Made by a program: the position numbers and the translations under genes
NCBI RefSeq assembly: GCF_947504215.1
Contig: NZ_CANNGO010000015.1
Location: 1 to 64,000, forward strand
Direction: 5' to 3'
Source: an uncultured Ruegeria sp.
GTDB taxonomy: Bacteria > Pseudomonadota > Alphaproteobacteria > Rhodobacterales > Rhodobacteraceae
DNA length: 64,000 nucleotides
Notes under the pieces: generated by a model
Told to the model about the DNA's origin: nothing
The model's database searches: none
The model's input: only the letters and a program-made list of their open reading frames with translations
Part shown: one piece after another, positions 17,192 through 25,514 of the stretch
Numbering within the stretch: position 1 is the stretch's first letter
Layout of the letters: every line of letters begins with the position of its first letter

Positions 17192-18130
17192 ATGGGCTGC
17201 AACCACACCATCCACAAACACAGTCACCATTTCGGCTGGGACAATTCGATCGACCCGGTGTTGAGTGTCGATCCCGGCGAAACGGTTGAGGTCGAGACCA
17301 TCGACAGCTCTGGCGGTCAGCTGAACGCGTCCTCGACTCTGGCTGATCTGGGCAAGCTGTCTTTTGACGAGGTGAATCCAGTCACCGGACCGATCCACAT
17401 CAAAGGGGCCGAGCCTGGTGACACGGTCGCTGTTTCGTTCCTGGACTTCAAGCCGTCGGGCTGGGGTTGGACCGCCAACATTCCCGGATTTGGCCTGCTA
17501 ACCGATCAGTTTCCCGATGCCGCGCTTCATATCTGGAAATATGATGCTTTGGCGATGGACCCAGCCCTGTTCGGCCCCGGTGGCAAGGTACCGCTCAAGC
17601 CGTTTGTGGGTACAATCGGGTTGGCACTGGCGGAACCTGGCCTGCATTCGGTTGTGCCTCCGCGACGGGTCGGTGGCAATCTGGATATCCGCGACAATAG
17701 CGTGGGCACAACGCTTTACCTGCCGGTCGAGGTTGCAGGCGGGATGCTGTCTTTGGGAGATACCCATGCTGCGCAGGGTGATGGAGAGATTTGCGGTACT
17801 GCCATCGAAAGCCCAATGGACGTGGCCATCAAGATCGACCTGATCAAAGGTGAAAACCTGCCCTTCCCGAGGTTCGAAACCAACGGCCCGGTCACCCGCC
17901 ATTTCGACGCCGCCGGGTACAAGGCCACGACCGGCATCGGCGAGGACCTGATGCAGGCTGCCCGCGATGCGGTCTCGGGCATGGTTGATTGGATATCATT
18001 GACAACAGGCATGACCGCGCTTGAAGCTTATATGCTATGTTCGGTCTGCGGCGATCTGCGGATCAGTGAAATCGTGGATATGCCGAATTGGACCGTGTCG
18101 TTCTACTTTCCGAAATCCGTGCTGGACTAG
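17192..18130 (+). CDS. Acetamidase/formamidase family protein
   Basis: A 312-residue enzyme of the FmdA/AmdA family, which hydrolyses formamide or acetamide to ammonia and the acid. Family features: N-terminal H-H-F-G-W-D-N-S, V-E-V-E-T-I-D-S-S-G-G, G-P-I-H-I-K-G-A-E-P-G-D-T-V, and G-D-T-H-A-A-Q-G-D-G-E-I-C-G-T-A-I-E-S. The length is typical. It closes the operon after the Liv-type transporter with AGGAG before the ATG. The arrangement of formamidase with a Liv-type importer resembles the fmd operon of methylotrophs, supporting amide use as a nitrogen source. Confidence 0.92.
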   Translation: MGCNHTIHKHSHHFGWDNSIDPVLSVDPGETVEVETIDSSGGQLNASSTLADLGKLSFDEVNPVTGPIHIKGAEPGDTVAVSFLDFKPSGWGWTANIPGFGLLTDQFPDAALHIWKYDALAMDPALFGPGGKVPLKPFVGTIGLALAEPGLHSVVPPRRVGGNLDIRDNSVGTTLYLPVEVAGGMLSLGDTHAAQGDGEICGTAIESPMDVAIKIDLIKGENLPFPRFETNGPVTRHFDAAGYKATTGIGEDLMQAARDAVSGMVDWISLTTGMTALEAYMLCSVCGDLRISEIVDMPNWTVSFYFPKSVLD

Positions 18131-18880
18131 AGAAAGAAACAGCGGCCGTATCCTGCTCCAGATCCATACTTGTACCAAATAGGTGCATGGAAAAACGGTT
18201 TCGGTGAAAGCCTTGGCGTGCATGTTTCGATCGAGGATCGCGGTAACTGTCCTGACCATATGGTTGATGACCTGGCTGAATTTGAGAGATCATAGCGACA
18301 ATTGGAGTTTTGGGTTTAGAGGTATTGCCCAGAACTGCTGGGGCGAAAATGGTTGTCTTTTTCATCGGACGCTCGGTCACCGAAATTGTCAAAAGATTCC
18401 GTCCCACAAACCGCCAACACAACCCAGTCTGATTTTGGCCTCTTTTGTGCGTTCGAATCCGGCAACGTACGAAGCTTCGCATCAGTTGATGATGGGCGCT
18501 GAGCGATCTTGCAACGACGCGCCGACATAATCCCAGCCAGCAGATTCTTAAGCCCCGCTTTGGGCAGTGTGTAATTGTAATATCGCTACTGCAGCGAACT
18601 TCCGCTTCCCACCCATGTTTTGAAAAACACTAGACGCGATCAAGCTGGTCAGCGCTCCAAATCACAAGCGTGACCTCGCAATCATGAAAGCATGTCGGGC
18701 ATTCAACGAGAGATCGCTGCACATAACACCCGCACCGCGATGTGCAGAGGCTTTCCGCTATTGTCTTGTTTCCGAGAAATCAAAACCGGCCCCTTGTGCA
18801 GCGTGCGGCGAAGGTTTCAAAGGAGCTCAACTCTTCCATGTTCTGCATTGCCGTGAATGTCGGCTTCACAATTCGCCAGT
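18131..18880. other. Intergenic stretch, no gene seen
   Basis: 750 bases after the amide operon and facing the LysR gene. Short frames on both strands conflict and resemble nothing. No clear hairpin terminator follows the formamidase stop. Confidence 0.4.
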
Positions 18881-19756
18881 TTAAGCTAAAGCCTCACGAA
18901 TTCTTGCCGTTGCAAATTCGAAGAAGGCATGAACTCGGGCGTTCCTGCGGATATCAGGATGTGCCAGCATCCAGAGATTTGAATTGAACTTTTCGTCGGG
19001 ATCGTGGGCGCGAACAAGATCAGGGTGAGCTTCGCCCAAATAGCATGGTAGTGCTCCGAATCCGAGGCCGCCGCGAACCAGATCGAAGACACCCATCAGA
19101 GAACTGGATACAGTCATCGGCGCTCCCTCGGCTTGGTGTTGTAAGGTGATCTGGCTCATCGGCGATTGGTTGAGACTGTCATTCAATCTGATCCATCGGT
19201 GCTCGTTTGTGGGCTGATCCCGCATTGTATCGAGGTAATCTCTGCTCGCATAAACAGCATAAGCGAGATTGGCTAGATTGCGACCGATCCAGTGTTCCGG
19301 CGGGGCGACAGTTGGGCGCAATGCAATGTCTGCGTCACGCTGCATAAGATCGAGTGGGCGCGTGCCAGACAAGAGCCGCAATTCTATGTCGGGGTATTTT
19401 CGTTGAAAATCCGAAAATACTGGGGTTAGGCAATGGAGTAGTGTATCCGTTGTCGTCACCGTCAACGCGCCTGCCAATCGCAGGTCCTGACCACCCAACT
19501 CCCGTTCGATACTGTTCATACCATCGCGCAGCTGAAGCCCGTTTCGGAAGAAATGTTCCCCTGCCGCTGTCATGACGTAGCCGTGACTCAACCGTTCAAA
19601 CAGCGTGACGCCTAACCGGGCTTCAACTCCTTCAATCCTGCGAAAGACGGTCGAATGGTTAACCCCCAACTGCCGCGCAGCTCCAGACAGGCTGCCAGCC
19701 TCACACACGGCAAGGACAAAAGGGACATCGCTCCAGTCTAGTTTCTGTGCATTCAT
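18881..19756 (-). CDS. LysR-family transcriptional regulator
   Basis: A 291-residue LysR protein: winged helix-turn-helix at residues ~5-65 (S-L-S-G-A-A-R-Q-L-G-V-N-H-S-T-V-F-R-R-I) and a C-terminal effector domain from about 90. The V-N-H-S-T-V-F-R-R recognition helix is typical of the subgroup with small target operons. The ATG follows AAGGAG. It is divergent from the luciferase-domain gene with 84 bases between starts, the standard LysR arrangement, and an inverted repeat lies in that gap. Confidence 0.92.
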   Translation of the reverse strand: MNAQKLDWSDVPFVLAVCEAGSLSGAARQLGVNHSTVFRRIEGVEARLGVTLFERLSHGYVMTAAGEHFFRNGLQLRDGMNSIERELGGQDLRLAGALTVTTTDTLLHCLTPVFSDFQRKYPDIELRLLSGTRPLDLMQRDADIALRPTVAPPEHWIGRNLANLAYAVYASRDYLDTMRDQPTNEHRWIRLNDSLNQSPMSQITLQHQAEGAPMTVSSSLMGVFDLVRGGLGFGALPCYLGEAHPDLVRAHDPDEKFNSNLWMLAHPDIRRNARVHAFFEFATARIREALA

Positions 19757-19812
19757 GCAAGATCTCCTTGCTAAAACTGTGAGTTATTTTGCGTGTTAGA
19801 ACAAGCTATCTG

Positions 19813-19828
19813 TTGTTCAAGCGAACAA
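19813..19828. promoter_or_regulatory. Inverted repeat, possible LysR site
   Basis: TTGTTC and GAACAA form a perfect 6-base inverted repeat with a 4-base spacer, immediately before the ribosome-binding site of the luciferase-domain gene. It is divergently placed relative to the LysR gene. Assignment to LysR is by position only. Confidence 0.4.
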
Positions 19829-19840
19829 TGGAGACACGAG

Positions 19841-20323
19841 ATGCATACTTCCCTGAACCTGCCTGAGCGTGTTGGTCCCAAGCCGGAAACCACACATGGC
19901 CTGCCGCACGCCCAAGTTACTCAGCACGGCCCCGACGACATCGTTGATCAAATGCGCGACTGGGCGTTTTCCTTGCCCGGTGTCGATGAGGCGCACAGCC
20001 TTGTGTCGGTTCCCGGCGCTCGCGCGATGGTCATGCACGACGGTGCCGCCTGCAACCATGATGCATTTATGATCGGTCGCGAGTTCGCTCACATACACCC
20101 CAAACCCGACAATGGCAGCATGCATGTACAACTGCCCAAAGCTGACGCACTGGAAGTGGTCAAAAAAGGCTGGGGTGAACATCACACTCTGGTCGATCTG
20201 GGTCGCCGTCCTGTCGGGTTGGTCATGGTCTATTCGCCACGTGACGAGGTCGAATTGGCCATCATCAAGTCCATACTTGGCCGGTCCTACGAATACGGCA
20301 CCGGCAAAGAAACCGCAGCGTAG
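19841..20323 (+). CDS. Luciferase-domain (DUF5519-type) protein
   Basis: A 160-residue soluble protein resembling the small 'luciferase domain' family found in many non-luminous bacteria. The conserved core is G-R-E-F-A-H-I-H-P-K-P-D (near residue 77), M-H-V-Q-L-P, K-K-G-W-G-E-H-H and V-M-V-Y-S-P-R-D. The biochemical role of the family is unknown. The ATG at 19841 has GGAG upstream and gives a sensible N-terminus. It is the first gene of a group with a broken binding protein and an SDR, under a divergent LysR. Confidence 0.75.
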   Translation: MHTSLNLPERVGPKPETTHGLPHAQVTQHGPDDIVDQMRDWAFSLPGVDEAHSLVSVPGARAMVMHDGAACNHDAFMIGREFAHIHPKPDNGSMHVQLPKADALEVVKKGWGEHHTLVDLGRRPVGLVMVYSPRDEVELAIIKSILGRSYEYGTGKETAA

Positions 20324-20352
20324 CCCCCCCAACCCATCGAAAGGAGACTCCA

Positions 20353-21431
20353 ATGAAGCACGTGCTCATGAGTGCTGTTGCGGGATTGCTTTTCGCAAGC
20401 TCTGCGCTTGCAACAGAAATCGAAACTAAGTCGCTCGAAGAGCTTTATGCGGAAGCCGTAGCCGAGGGTGGCGAGCTTGTCATCCGAGCAGGTGGCGATA
20501 AAGACGATCAAGCCGATTATTATCTGGACATGTTCAAAGAACGCTTTCCAGAAATCAAAGTCACACACAGCGTTGATCTGAGCTTTTATCATGCGTCCGC
20601 TATGACAATGCGCGGGAAGACGCCAGCAAGGCGAACGTGCCGGATATCATTCAGTTTCAAACCCTTCACGACTACGACTACTATGCCGAGCGCGGGTTGC
20701 TGGAGCGATACAAGCCCAAGAACTGGGAGCAGGTCTACCCAGATTATAAAGACCCTCACGGGCGTTGGATCGGCCTGTTCGGCGTGGCTTTCACCAATGT
20801 GTTCAATTCCGACCTCATCAATGAAGCTGATGCTCCGCGCGATGCGCTGGACTATCTGGACCCGGCGTTGAAGGGCAAAGCCATCCTGACCTACCCGCAC
20901 ACCGATGACGCCGTACTGTATCAGTTCTGGAATCTGAAAGAGAAATACGGTTGGGAGTATCTGGAAAAACTCGTCGCGACAGAGCCGGTCTGGGCCCGTG
21001 GCACGTCAATGCCATATGTTGCGATTGACAACGGATGGTATGGCGCAAGCTTCACGACTTCTTGGGCATTTGTGCCATTTGAAGGCAGCGATACACGGCT
21101 CGTTTTGCCTGAAGAAGACTACTTCCTGACCTGGTTTCAGACTGCAGCCATCCCGACCGATGCCAAGAACAAGGCGGCAGCCAAGCTCTACCTGAACTGG
21201 ATGCTCTCTGAGGAATTCCAGGGTAAGCGGCTGCAATTCCCGGTGCGCATGGATGTTGAATCGCCCGATGGCTACAAATCTCACCTGCACTACAACACCT
21301 CTCCTGCAGACTTCCACCGGTTCATGCTGAAACGCGATCAGGTCGAGCGTTTCCGCCTGCAGATCGAACAGCTCGTCGGCCCGGCTGAAGGTCCAGCCCC
21401 TCTAGAACTGGACTACAGCGTCAAACCGTAA
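20353..21431 (+). pseudogene. ABC transporter extracellular solute-binding protein, frameshifted
   Basis: The first part has a Sec signal peptide (M-K-H-V-L-M-S-A-V-A-G-L-L, cleavage after A-L-A) and a family N-terminus running to about 20590. The rest continues in another frame from about 20600, starting R-Y-D-N-A-R-E-D-A-S-K and P-D-I-I-Q-F-Q, to the stop at 21431. Joining the frames restores one protein of about 359 residues resembling iron/polyamine-class binding proteins. One missing base near 20594 explains the break; there is no homopolymer there. No permease or ATPase gene is adjacent. AAAGGAG precedes the ATG. It is either a recent pseudogene or a sequence error. Confidence 0.8.
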
Positions 21432-21441
21432 CCCCGCTTAC

Positions 21442-21479
21442 GGCTTCGCGTTGCGACTAAAACGCGGCAACGCGAAGCC
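21442..21479 (+). other. Strong intercistronic hairpin
   Basis: GGCTTCGCGTTGC pairs perfectly with GCAACGCGAAGCC around a 12-base loop: a 13-bp GC-rich stem between the binding-protein and SDR genes. No long T-run follows, so it may stabilise the upstream message or reduce read-through rather than act as a full terminator. Confidence 0.6.
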
Positions 21480-21501
21480 CTTCAATATCGGAGATATACC
21501 C

Positions 21502-22104
21502 ATGAAAATCCTTATCGTAGGCGCAACCGGCCTCATCGGCGGCGCAGTCGCAAATGCTCTGTCCGCAAACCATGAAATCATCAGCGCCGGATACAGCGAC
21601 GGTGATATGAAGGTTGATCTCGGTTCCAAAGCCTCCATCGAGGCGATGTTCCAGGCCGTCGGCACCGTTGACGCCGTGATCAGCACCGCCGGGCTTGCCG
21701 GTTTTGCGCCCTTCAACGAGCTGGACGACGCGGCTTACGACCTTGCGCTTGGCAACAAGCTGATGGGCCAAATCAACCTTGTCCGCGTTGGACAGAGACA
21801 TATCAGCGATGGTGGATCGTTCACGCTCACTGCTGGTACACTGTCACGAGAACCGATGCCGGGCTCGGTGGTGATCAGCATCGCCAACGGCGCACTGGAA
21901 TCCTTTGCCAAGGCAGCAGCACTCGAACTTGACCGCGACCTACGGGTAAACACCGTTAGCCCCGTCTTCGTCAAGGAAACGATGGAGATGATGGACATGG
22001 ATTCAAGCACGGGCTTGTCGGCGGCAGACACTGCAAAGGCTTACGTCTCTGCCATCGAAGGCGGTATGAACGGCGAAACGTTGGATGCGCCTGATTACGC
22101 ATAA
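21502..22104 (+). CDS. Short-chain dehydrogenase/reductase of the small atypical type
   Basis: A 200-residue NAD(P)-binding protein: G-A-T-G-L-I-G-G-A-V at residues 7-16, D-A-V-I-S-T-A-G near 60, and G-G-S-F-T-L-T-A-G-T-L-S near 100. The YxxxK catalytic pair is replaced by I-A-N-G-A-L-E-S-F-A-K; this is normal for the short ~200-residue subgroup and need not mean loss of function. The ATG at 21502 follows GGAG and gives the nucleotide-binding motif at the expected position. It is the last gene of the LysR-linked group; substrate unknown. Confidence 0.85.
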   Translation: MKILIVGATGLIGGAVANALSANHEIISAGYSDGDMKVDLGSKASIEAMFQAVGTVDAVISTAGLAGFAPFNELDDAAYDLALGNKLMGQINLVRVGQRHISDGGSFTLTAGTLSREPMPGSVVISIANGALESFAKAAALELDRDLRVNTVSPVFVKETMEMMDMDSSTGLSAADTAKAYVSAIEGGMNGETLDAPDYA

Positions 22105-22659
22105 CGCTATGAGCTAAGCAAACTTCCTTGGAAAACAAACCTGCCGTTCGGACCGCGCGGCCGAGTGGCAGAATTGTCCCGTGAAACAGCCATTCGTAAT
22201 CATCCCACTGAATGGCTCTTACTCAACCAGAGATCGCTTCACATAAAACCGTTTCAGCGATGTTTGTGTTCGGTTATGGCAGTACCAAACTTCCATGGGT
22301 TGCAAGAAACCGGGCGCTAGAATCTTCTACTCGCGCCTAGGTTAGCATCGAGTTTTGGTTCCTGTCGCTCCTCGTCACAATCGCTTTTTTACTTAGATGT
22401 CGTCAGATCCTCTGAGGGGAGTTGCTCCATACGATTGGGTATCTCGTCGACACCCAAGACCCACCGTGATCTGGCCAAATCTCCTCAGGAAAGCTACTCG
22501 ATCAAACGATGTAAGGGACGCGGTCAGGTGGATTACACACGGATGCCGTTGATCAATTTACACCTGGAGTAAGACTTCTTGATCTCGTTAGACTTATAAA
22601 TATCAAGTACTTATGTGGAAATCGAGCCTGTTAGTCCATCTGTATAAGCATTGTTCACA
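22105..22659. other. Intergenic stretch, no gene seen
   Basis: About 555 bases of AT-richer DNA before the GntR regulator. No frame looks coding. A short imperfect dyad (ATCGCT and AGCGAT) lies near 22229-22260, and a similar arrangement is near 18713-18740; the match is too weak to call a repeat family. Confidence 0.4.
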
Positions 22660-22691
22660 AAACATCTGGACAAATAAAACATCAGATGTTT
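22660..22691. promoter_or_regulatory. Palindrome, probable GntR operator
   Basis: AAACATCAGATGTTT at 22677-22691 is a palindrome of two 7-base arms around one base, eleven bases before the regulator's start codon. A further AAACATC half-site with CTG lies at 22660-22668 in the same phase. The position suggests autoregulation by the adjacent FCD-type GntR protein. Confidence 0.55.
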
Positions 22692-22702
22692 AGTATCTCC
22701 TC

Positions 22703-23470
22703 ATGAGTGAGCTTCTGTACTATGATCTGAAAGATTCCGCGGGTGTGGCGCCCGGTCTTGCTACGCAGGTGTGTCGTGAGCTTGGGCGGCGTATCGTAGC
22801 CGGGCATTTCCCGGAAGGCAGTTTGATCGATGACGAAAATAAACTTTGCACCCGTTTCGGGGTCAGTAAATCTGTTGTCCGTGAGGCAATCAAGTTGCTG
22901 GTTGGTAAGGGTCTGCTGGAAGTACGCCGCGGCAGTGGAACACGTGTGCGGCGGCGCGCAAGTTGGAACCTTCTGGATGATGATGTGCTGGCTTGGCATC
23001 AGGGCATCGAGCCGAAGCCCGAGTTCCTGCGTCAGCTGATGGATGTCAGGCAAATGGTGGAGCCCAATGCTGCCGGCTGGGCGGCTAAAACGGCAACGCC
23101 AGAGCAGATCGAAGACATTCGCAATGCACAGCACGACATGGAGCAGGCGGCCTCGATCCAGGACTTTGTAGTTGCGGATGCGCTGTTTCACCGCTCTGTC
23201 CTGCGCGCCGCGAATAACGAAGTACTTATCGCTCTGGAGGGTGTGATCTTTTCGGCCCTCCTGAGTTCAATCAAAGTCACAAACAGCGATCCGCGCGAAA
23301 ACAAGCGATCATTGCCTCTGCATCGGCAGGTTCTGAAGGCTATCGAAGCTCACGATAGTGAAGGGGCCTCATCGGCGATGCGGGAGCATTTGGCCGACAC
23401 TTATGAGCGACTAGCCGGGGCATTGCCGGATTTCAATGCAAAACGCGGAGCGAAACTACAAGGGGAATGA
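22703..23470 (+). CDS. GntR/FadR-family regulator (FCD domain)
   Basis: A 255-residue regulator: winged helix-turn-helix at ~20-90 (L-G-R-R-I-V-A-G-H-F-P-E-G, then R-F-G-V-S-K-S-V-V-R-E-A-I-K-L-L) and an all-helical FCD effector domain from ~105 with metal-ligand residues in D-A-L-F-H-R-S-V-L and M-R-E-H-L. Such proteins, including DgoR and LldR types, usually sense acids formed from the substrate. It heads the sugar island on the same strand, so a sugar acid is the likely inducer. Confidence 0.92.
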   Translation: MSELLYYDLKDSAGVAPGLATQVCRELGRRIVAGHFPEGSLIDDENKLCTRFGVSKSVVREAIKLLVGKGLLEVRRGSGTRVRRRASWNLLDDDVLAWHQGIEPKPEFLRQLMDVRQMVEPNAAGWAAKTATPEQIEDIRNAQHDMEQAASIQDFVVADALFHRSVLRAANNEVLIALEGVIFSALLSSIKVTNSDPRENKRSLPLHRQVLKAIEAHDSEGASSAMREHLADTYERLAGALPDFNAKRGAKLQGE

Positions 23471-23621
23471 GATGTCCACTGCCCGGAAAGGTGGCTGGGC
23501 TAGTGGTGACGACACGAGACATGCTTCTACCCAGCCTCATGTCGTCAGGTTGGCCCGATAACACGGGAGAACTCCACCAGATAATCCGGCGCAATGCGCC
23601 AGAAACATCGACGAGGAGGAT

Positions 23622-24686
23622 ATGATGTTTTCAAAGCTTTCGAAAGGCCTGCTGGCTGGAACTGTCGCGGCGTCTGCGTTGCTGGCAGCTGGAACGGTAT
23701 CGGCGGAGGATATGGTTGCTCTGTTGCTGCCCGAAAACGTGAATCCGCGTTGGGAACAACAAGATGCAGCAGCGTTTGTGCGCACCATGGGCGAGATTGC
23801 ACCCGACGTGAAAGTTGAGGTGTTCAATGCTAATAACGATACAGCCACCCAGCAACGCCAAGCCGAACAGGCACTGACTCAGGGCGCAAAAGTTCTTGTT
23901 GTCATTCCTATTGATGGGGAAAGCTCGGCAATCATTGCCGATACGGCGGCTGAAGAAGGTATCCCAACAATCGCCTATGACCGGATGATCAACTCACCCA
24001 ACACCACGTTCTGGGTGCAGGCCGATCTAGAAGGCATGGGATTTGATCAGGCGACCCACGTGATTGAGAACACCAAGGATGGCGACACTCTGGTCTTGCT
24101 CAAAGGATCGCCGACTGATCCGAATGCGGCAGTCATCCACAATGGTCAGCTTCGTGCACTCACGCCTTTGTTTGAAAGCGGCGCACGCGTCATGGGTTAT
24201 GAGAACTGGACACAGGGCTGGGACCCCGCCATTGCACGTCGTTCGATGGATCAGGCGCTGACTCAACTGGATAACAACGTTCAGGGTGTTGTGTCTTCCA
24301 ACGATGGGAACGCCGGTGCCGCGATCGCAGCGATGGAAGAGCAAGGGATGGCGGGAACCGTCCCCGTCTCTGGCTTGGACTGCACGGTGCAAGCACAACA
24401 GTTGATGCTTCTTGGCAAGCAGACCCAGTGTGGATGGCGTCCGCTGGAAGACATGGCCGCCGCCGCAGCGCAGGTCACAGTGCGTTTGGTTAATGGAGAG
24501 GACTTCTCGGATCTTGCGCCACAAACCGTCACTAACGGTGTCGGAGCAGAAGTGGCCTATGTGCCGGTGGGTTCGTACTCGGCCATCGGGGCAGACGGGG
24601 TTGACTATGTGATCGAAAACGATGCCTCGATCACTAAAGACATGGTCTGCCAGGGCGAAGCCGCCTCAACCGACTTCTGCAAGTAA
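23622..24686 (+). CDS. Sugar ABC transporter substrate-binding protein (xylose type)
   Basis: A 354-residue periplasmic binding protein of the type I sugar-binding fold, close in layout to XylF and ChvE. It has a signal peptide (cleavage after V-S-A near residue 28), then L-L-L-P-E-N-V-N-P-R-W-E-Q-Q-D, G-A-K-V-L-V-V-I-P-I-D, Y-D-R-M-I and V-S-S-N-D-G-N-A-G-A-A. GAGGAGG lies just upstream; two adjacent ATG codons (23622 and 23625) are both possible and the second has better spacing. It sets the specificity of the adjacent importer, probably for an aldose or anhydro-sugar. Confidence 0.92.
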   Translation: MMFSKLSKGLLAGTVAASALLAAGTVSAEDMVALLLPENVNPRWEQQDAAAFVRTMGEIAPDVKVEVFNANNDTATQQRQAEQALTQGAKVLVVIPIDGESSAIIADTAAEEGIPTIAYDRMINSPNTTFWVQADLEGMGFDQATHVIENTKDGDTLVLLKGSPTDPNAAVIHNGQLRALTPLFESGARVMGYENWTQGWDPAIARRSMDQALTQLDNNVQGVVSSNDGNAGAAIAAMEEQGMAGTVPVSGLDCTVQAQQLMLLGKQTQCGWRPLEDMAAAAAQVTVRLVNGEDFSDLAPQTVTNGVGAEVAYVPVGSYSAIGADGVDYVIENDASITKDMVCQGEAASTDFCK

Positions 24687-24698
24687 CAAGGTCAAGTT

Positions 24699-25514
24699 AT
24701 GACGTCTGAAGACAAAATGGTGGGGCAAGCTGCCCCACCAGCGCACCTTGCTGTGCGTGGAATCCAAAAATGGTTTGGCGGCGTGCACGCCCTACGCGGC
24801 GTTGATTTTGAGGTCGCGCGTGGCGAGGTGATGGCCCTTGTAGGCGACAACGGCGCAGGCAAATCCACACTGATGAAAGTGCTTGCCGGGGCACATCTTG
24901 CGGACGACGGCACGTTTTTGCTCGACGGTAAGCCTGTCGAAGTGACTTCACCCAATGATGCAACCGAGCTGGGTATTCAGATTGTCTATCAGGACCTTGC
25001 TTTGTGCGAAAATCTGGACGTTGCGGCCAATCTGTCCTTAGGGGCGGAATCTGTGAAACCCGGCTGGGGGTTCCTTCCACGCCTTCTGCGCCCGCTGGAC
25101 GATCTGGAAATGGAAGTAAAAGCTAAGAAGGCCATCGACCGGCTTGAAGTGCGCACTTTGCAATCGGTTCGGGCCAAGGTGGGCGGCCTGTCCGGCGGTC
25201 AACGTCAGGCCATTGCCATTGCGCGCGCCGTGGGCGCCGAAAGCTCGGTGGTCATGCTGGATGAACCCACCGCCGCACTGGGCGTTGCGCAGACTCGTCA
25301 GGTGCTGGAGGTGGTAAAGCGGCTGCGCGAGACGAACCACGCCGTCGTCTACATCTCGCACAACATGCGCGACATATTTGAGGTCTCGGACCGGATCACG
25401 GTTCTGCGCCACGGCACCAATGTTGCCACCTACACAACCTCGGAAACGAACCCGGATGAAATTGTGGTCGCTATGACTCGCGGCTTGGACACGGAGAACG
25501 GGAATGCAGCCTGA
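24699..25514 (+). CDS. Sugar ABC transporter ATP-binding protein, single domain
   Basis: A 271-residue cytoplasmic ATPase with one nucleotide-binding domain: Walker A G-D-N-G-A-G-K-S-T near residue 49, signature L-S-G-G-Q-R-Q-A-I-A-I-A-R-A, and Walker B V-V-M-L-D-E-P-T. Classic XylG/RbsA proteins have two fused domains; the one-domain form (FrcA-like) is common in alphaproteobacteria and acts as a dimer. It overlaps the permease gene by 11 bases. Confidence 0.92.
   Translation: MTSEDKMVGQAAPPAHLAVRGIQKWFGGVHALRGVDFEVARGEVMALVGDNGAGKSTLMKVLAGAHLADDGTFLLDGKPVEVTSPNDATELGIQIVYQDLALCENLDVAANLSLGAESVKPGWGFLPRLLRPLDDLEMEVKAKKAIDRLEVRTLQSVRAKVGGLSGGQRQAIAIARAVGAESSVVMLDEPTAALGVAQTRQVLEVVKRLRETNHAVVYISHNMRDIFEVSDRITVLRHGTNVATYTTSETNPDEIVVAMTRGLDTENGNAA

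Noticed and set aside
18437..18460. A GTTCGAATCC-type sequence resembling a tRNA T-loop
   Set aside because: No pairing acceptor stem, anticodon arm or CCA context could be found around it.
18713..22260. Two similar short dyads with ATCGCT and AGCGAT arms at about 18713 and 22229
   Set aside because: The similarity covers too few bases and falls off quickly; not enough for a repeat family.
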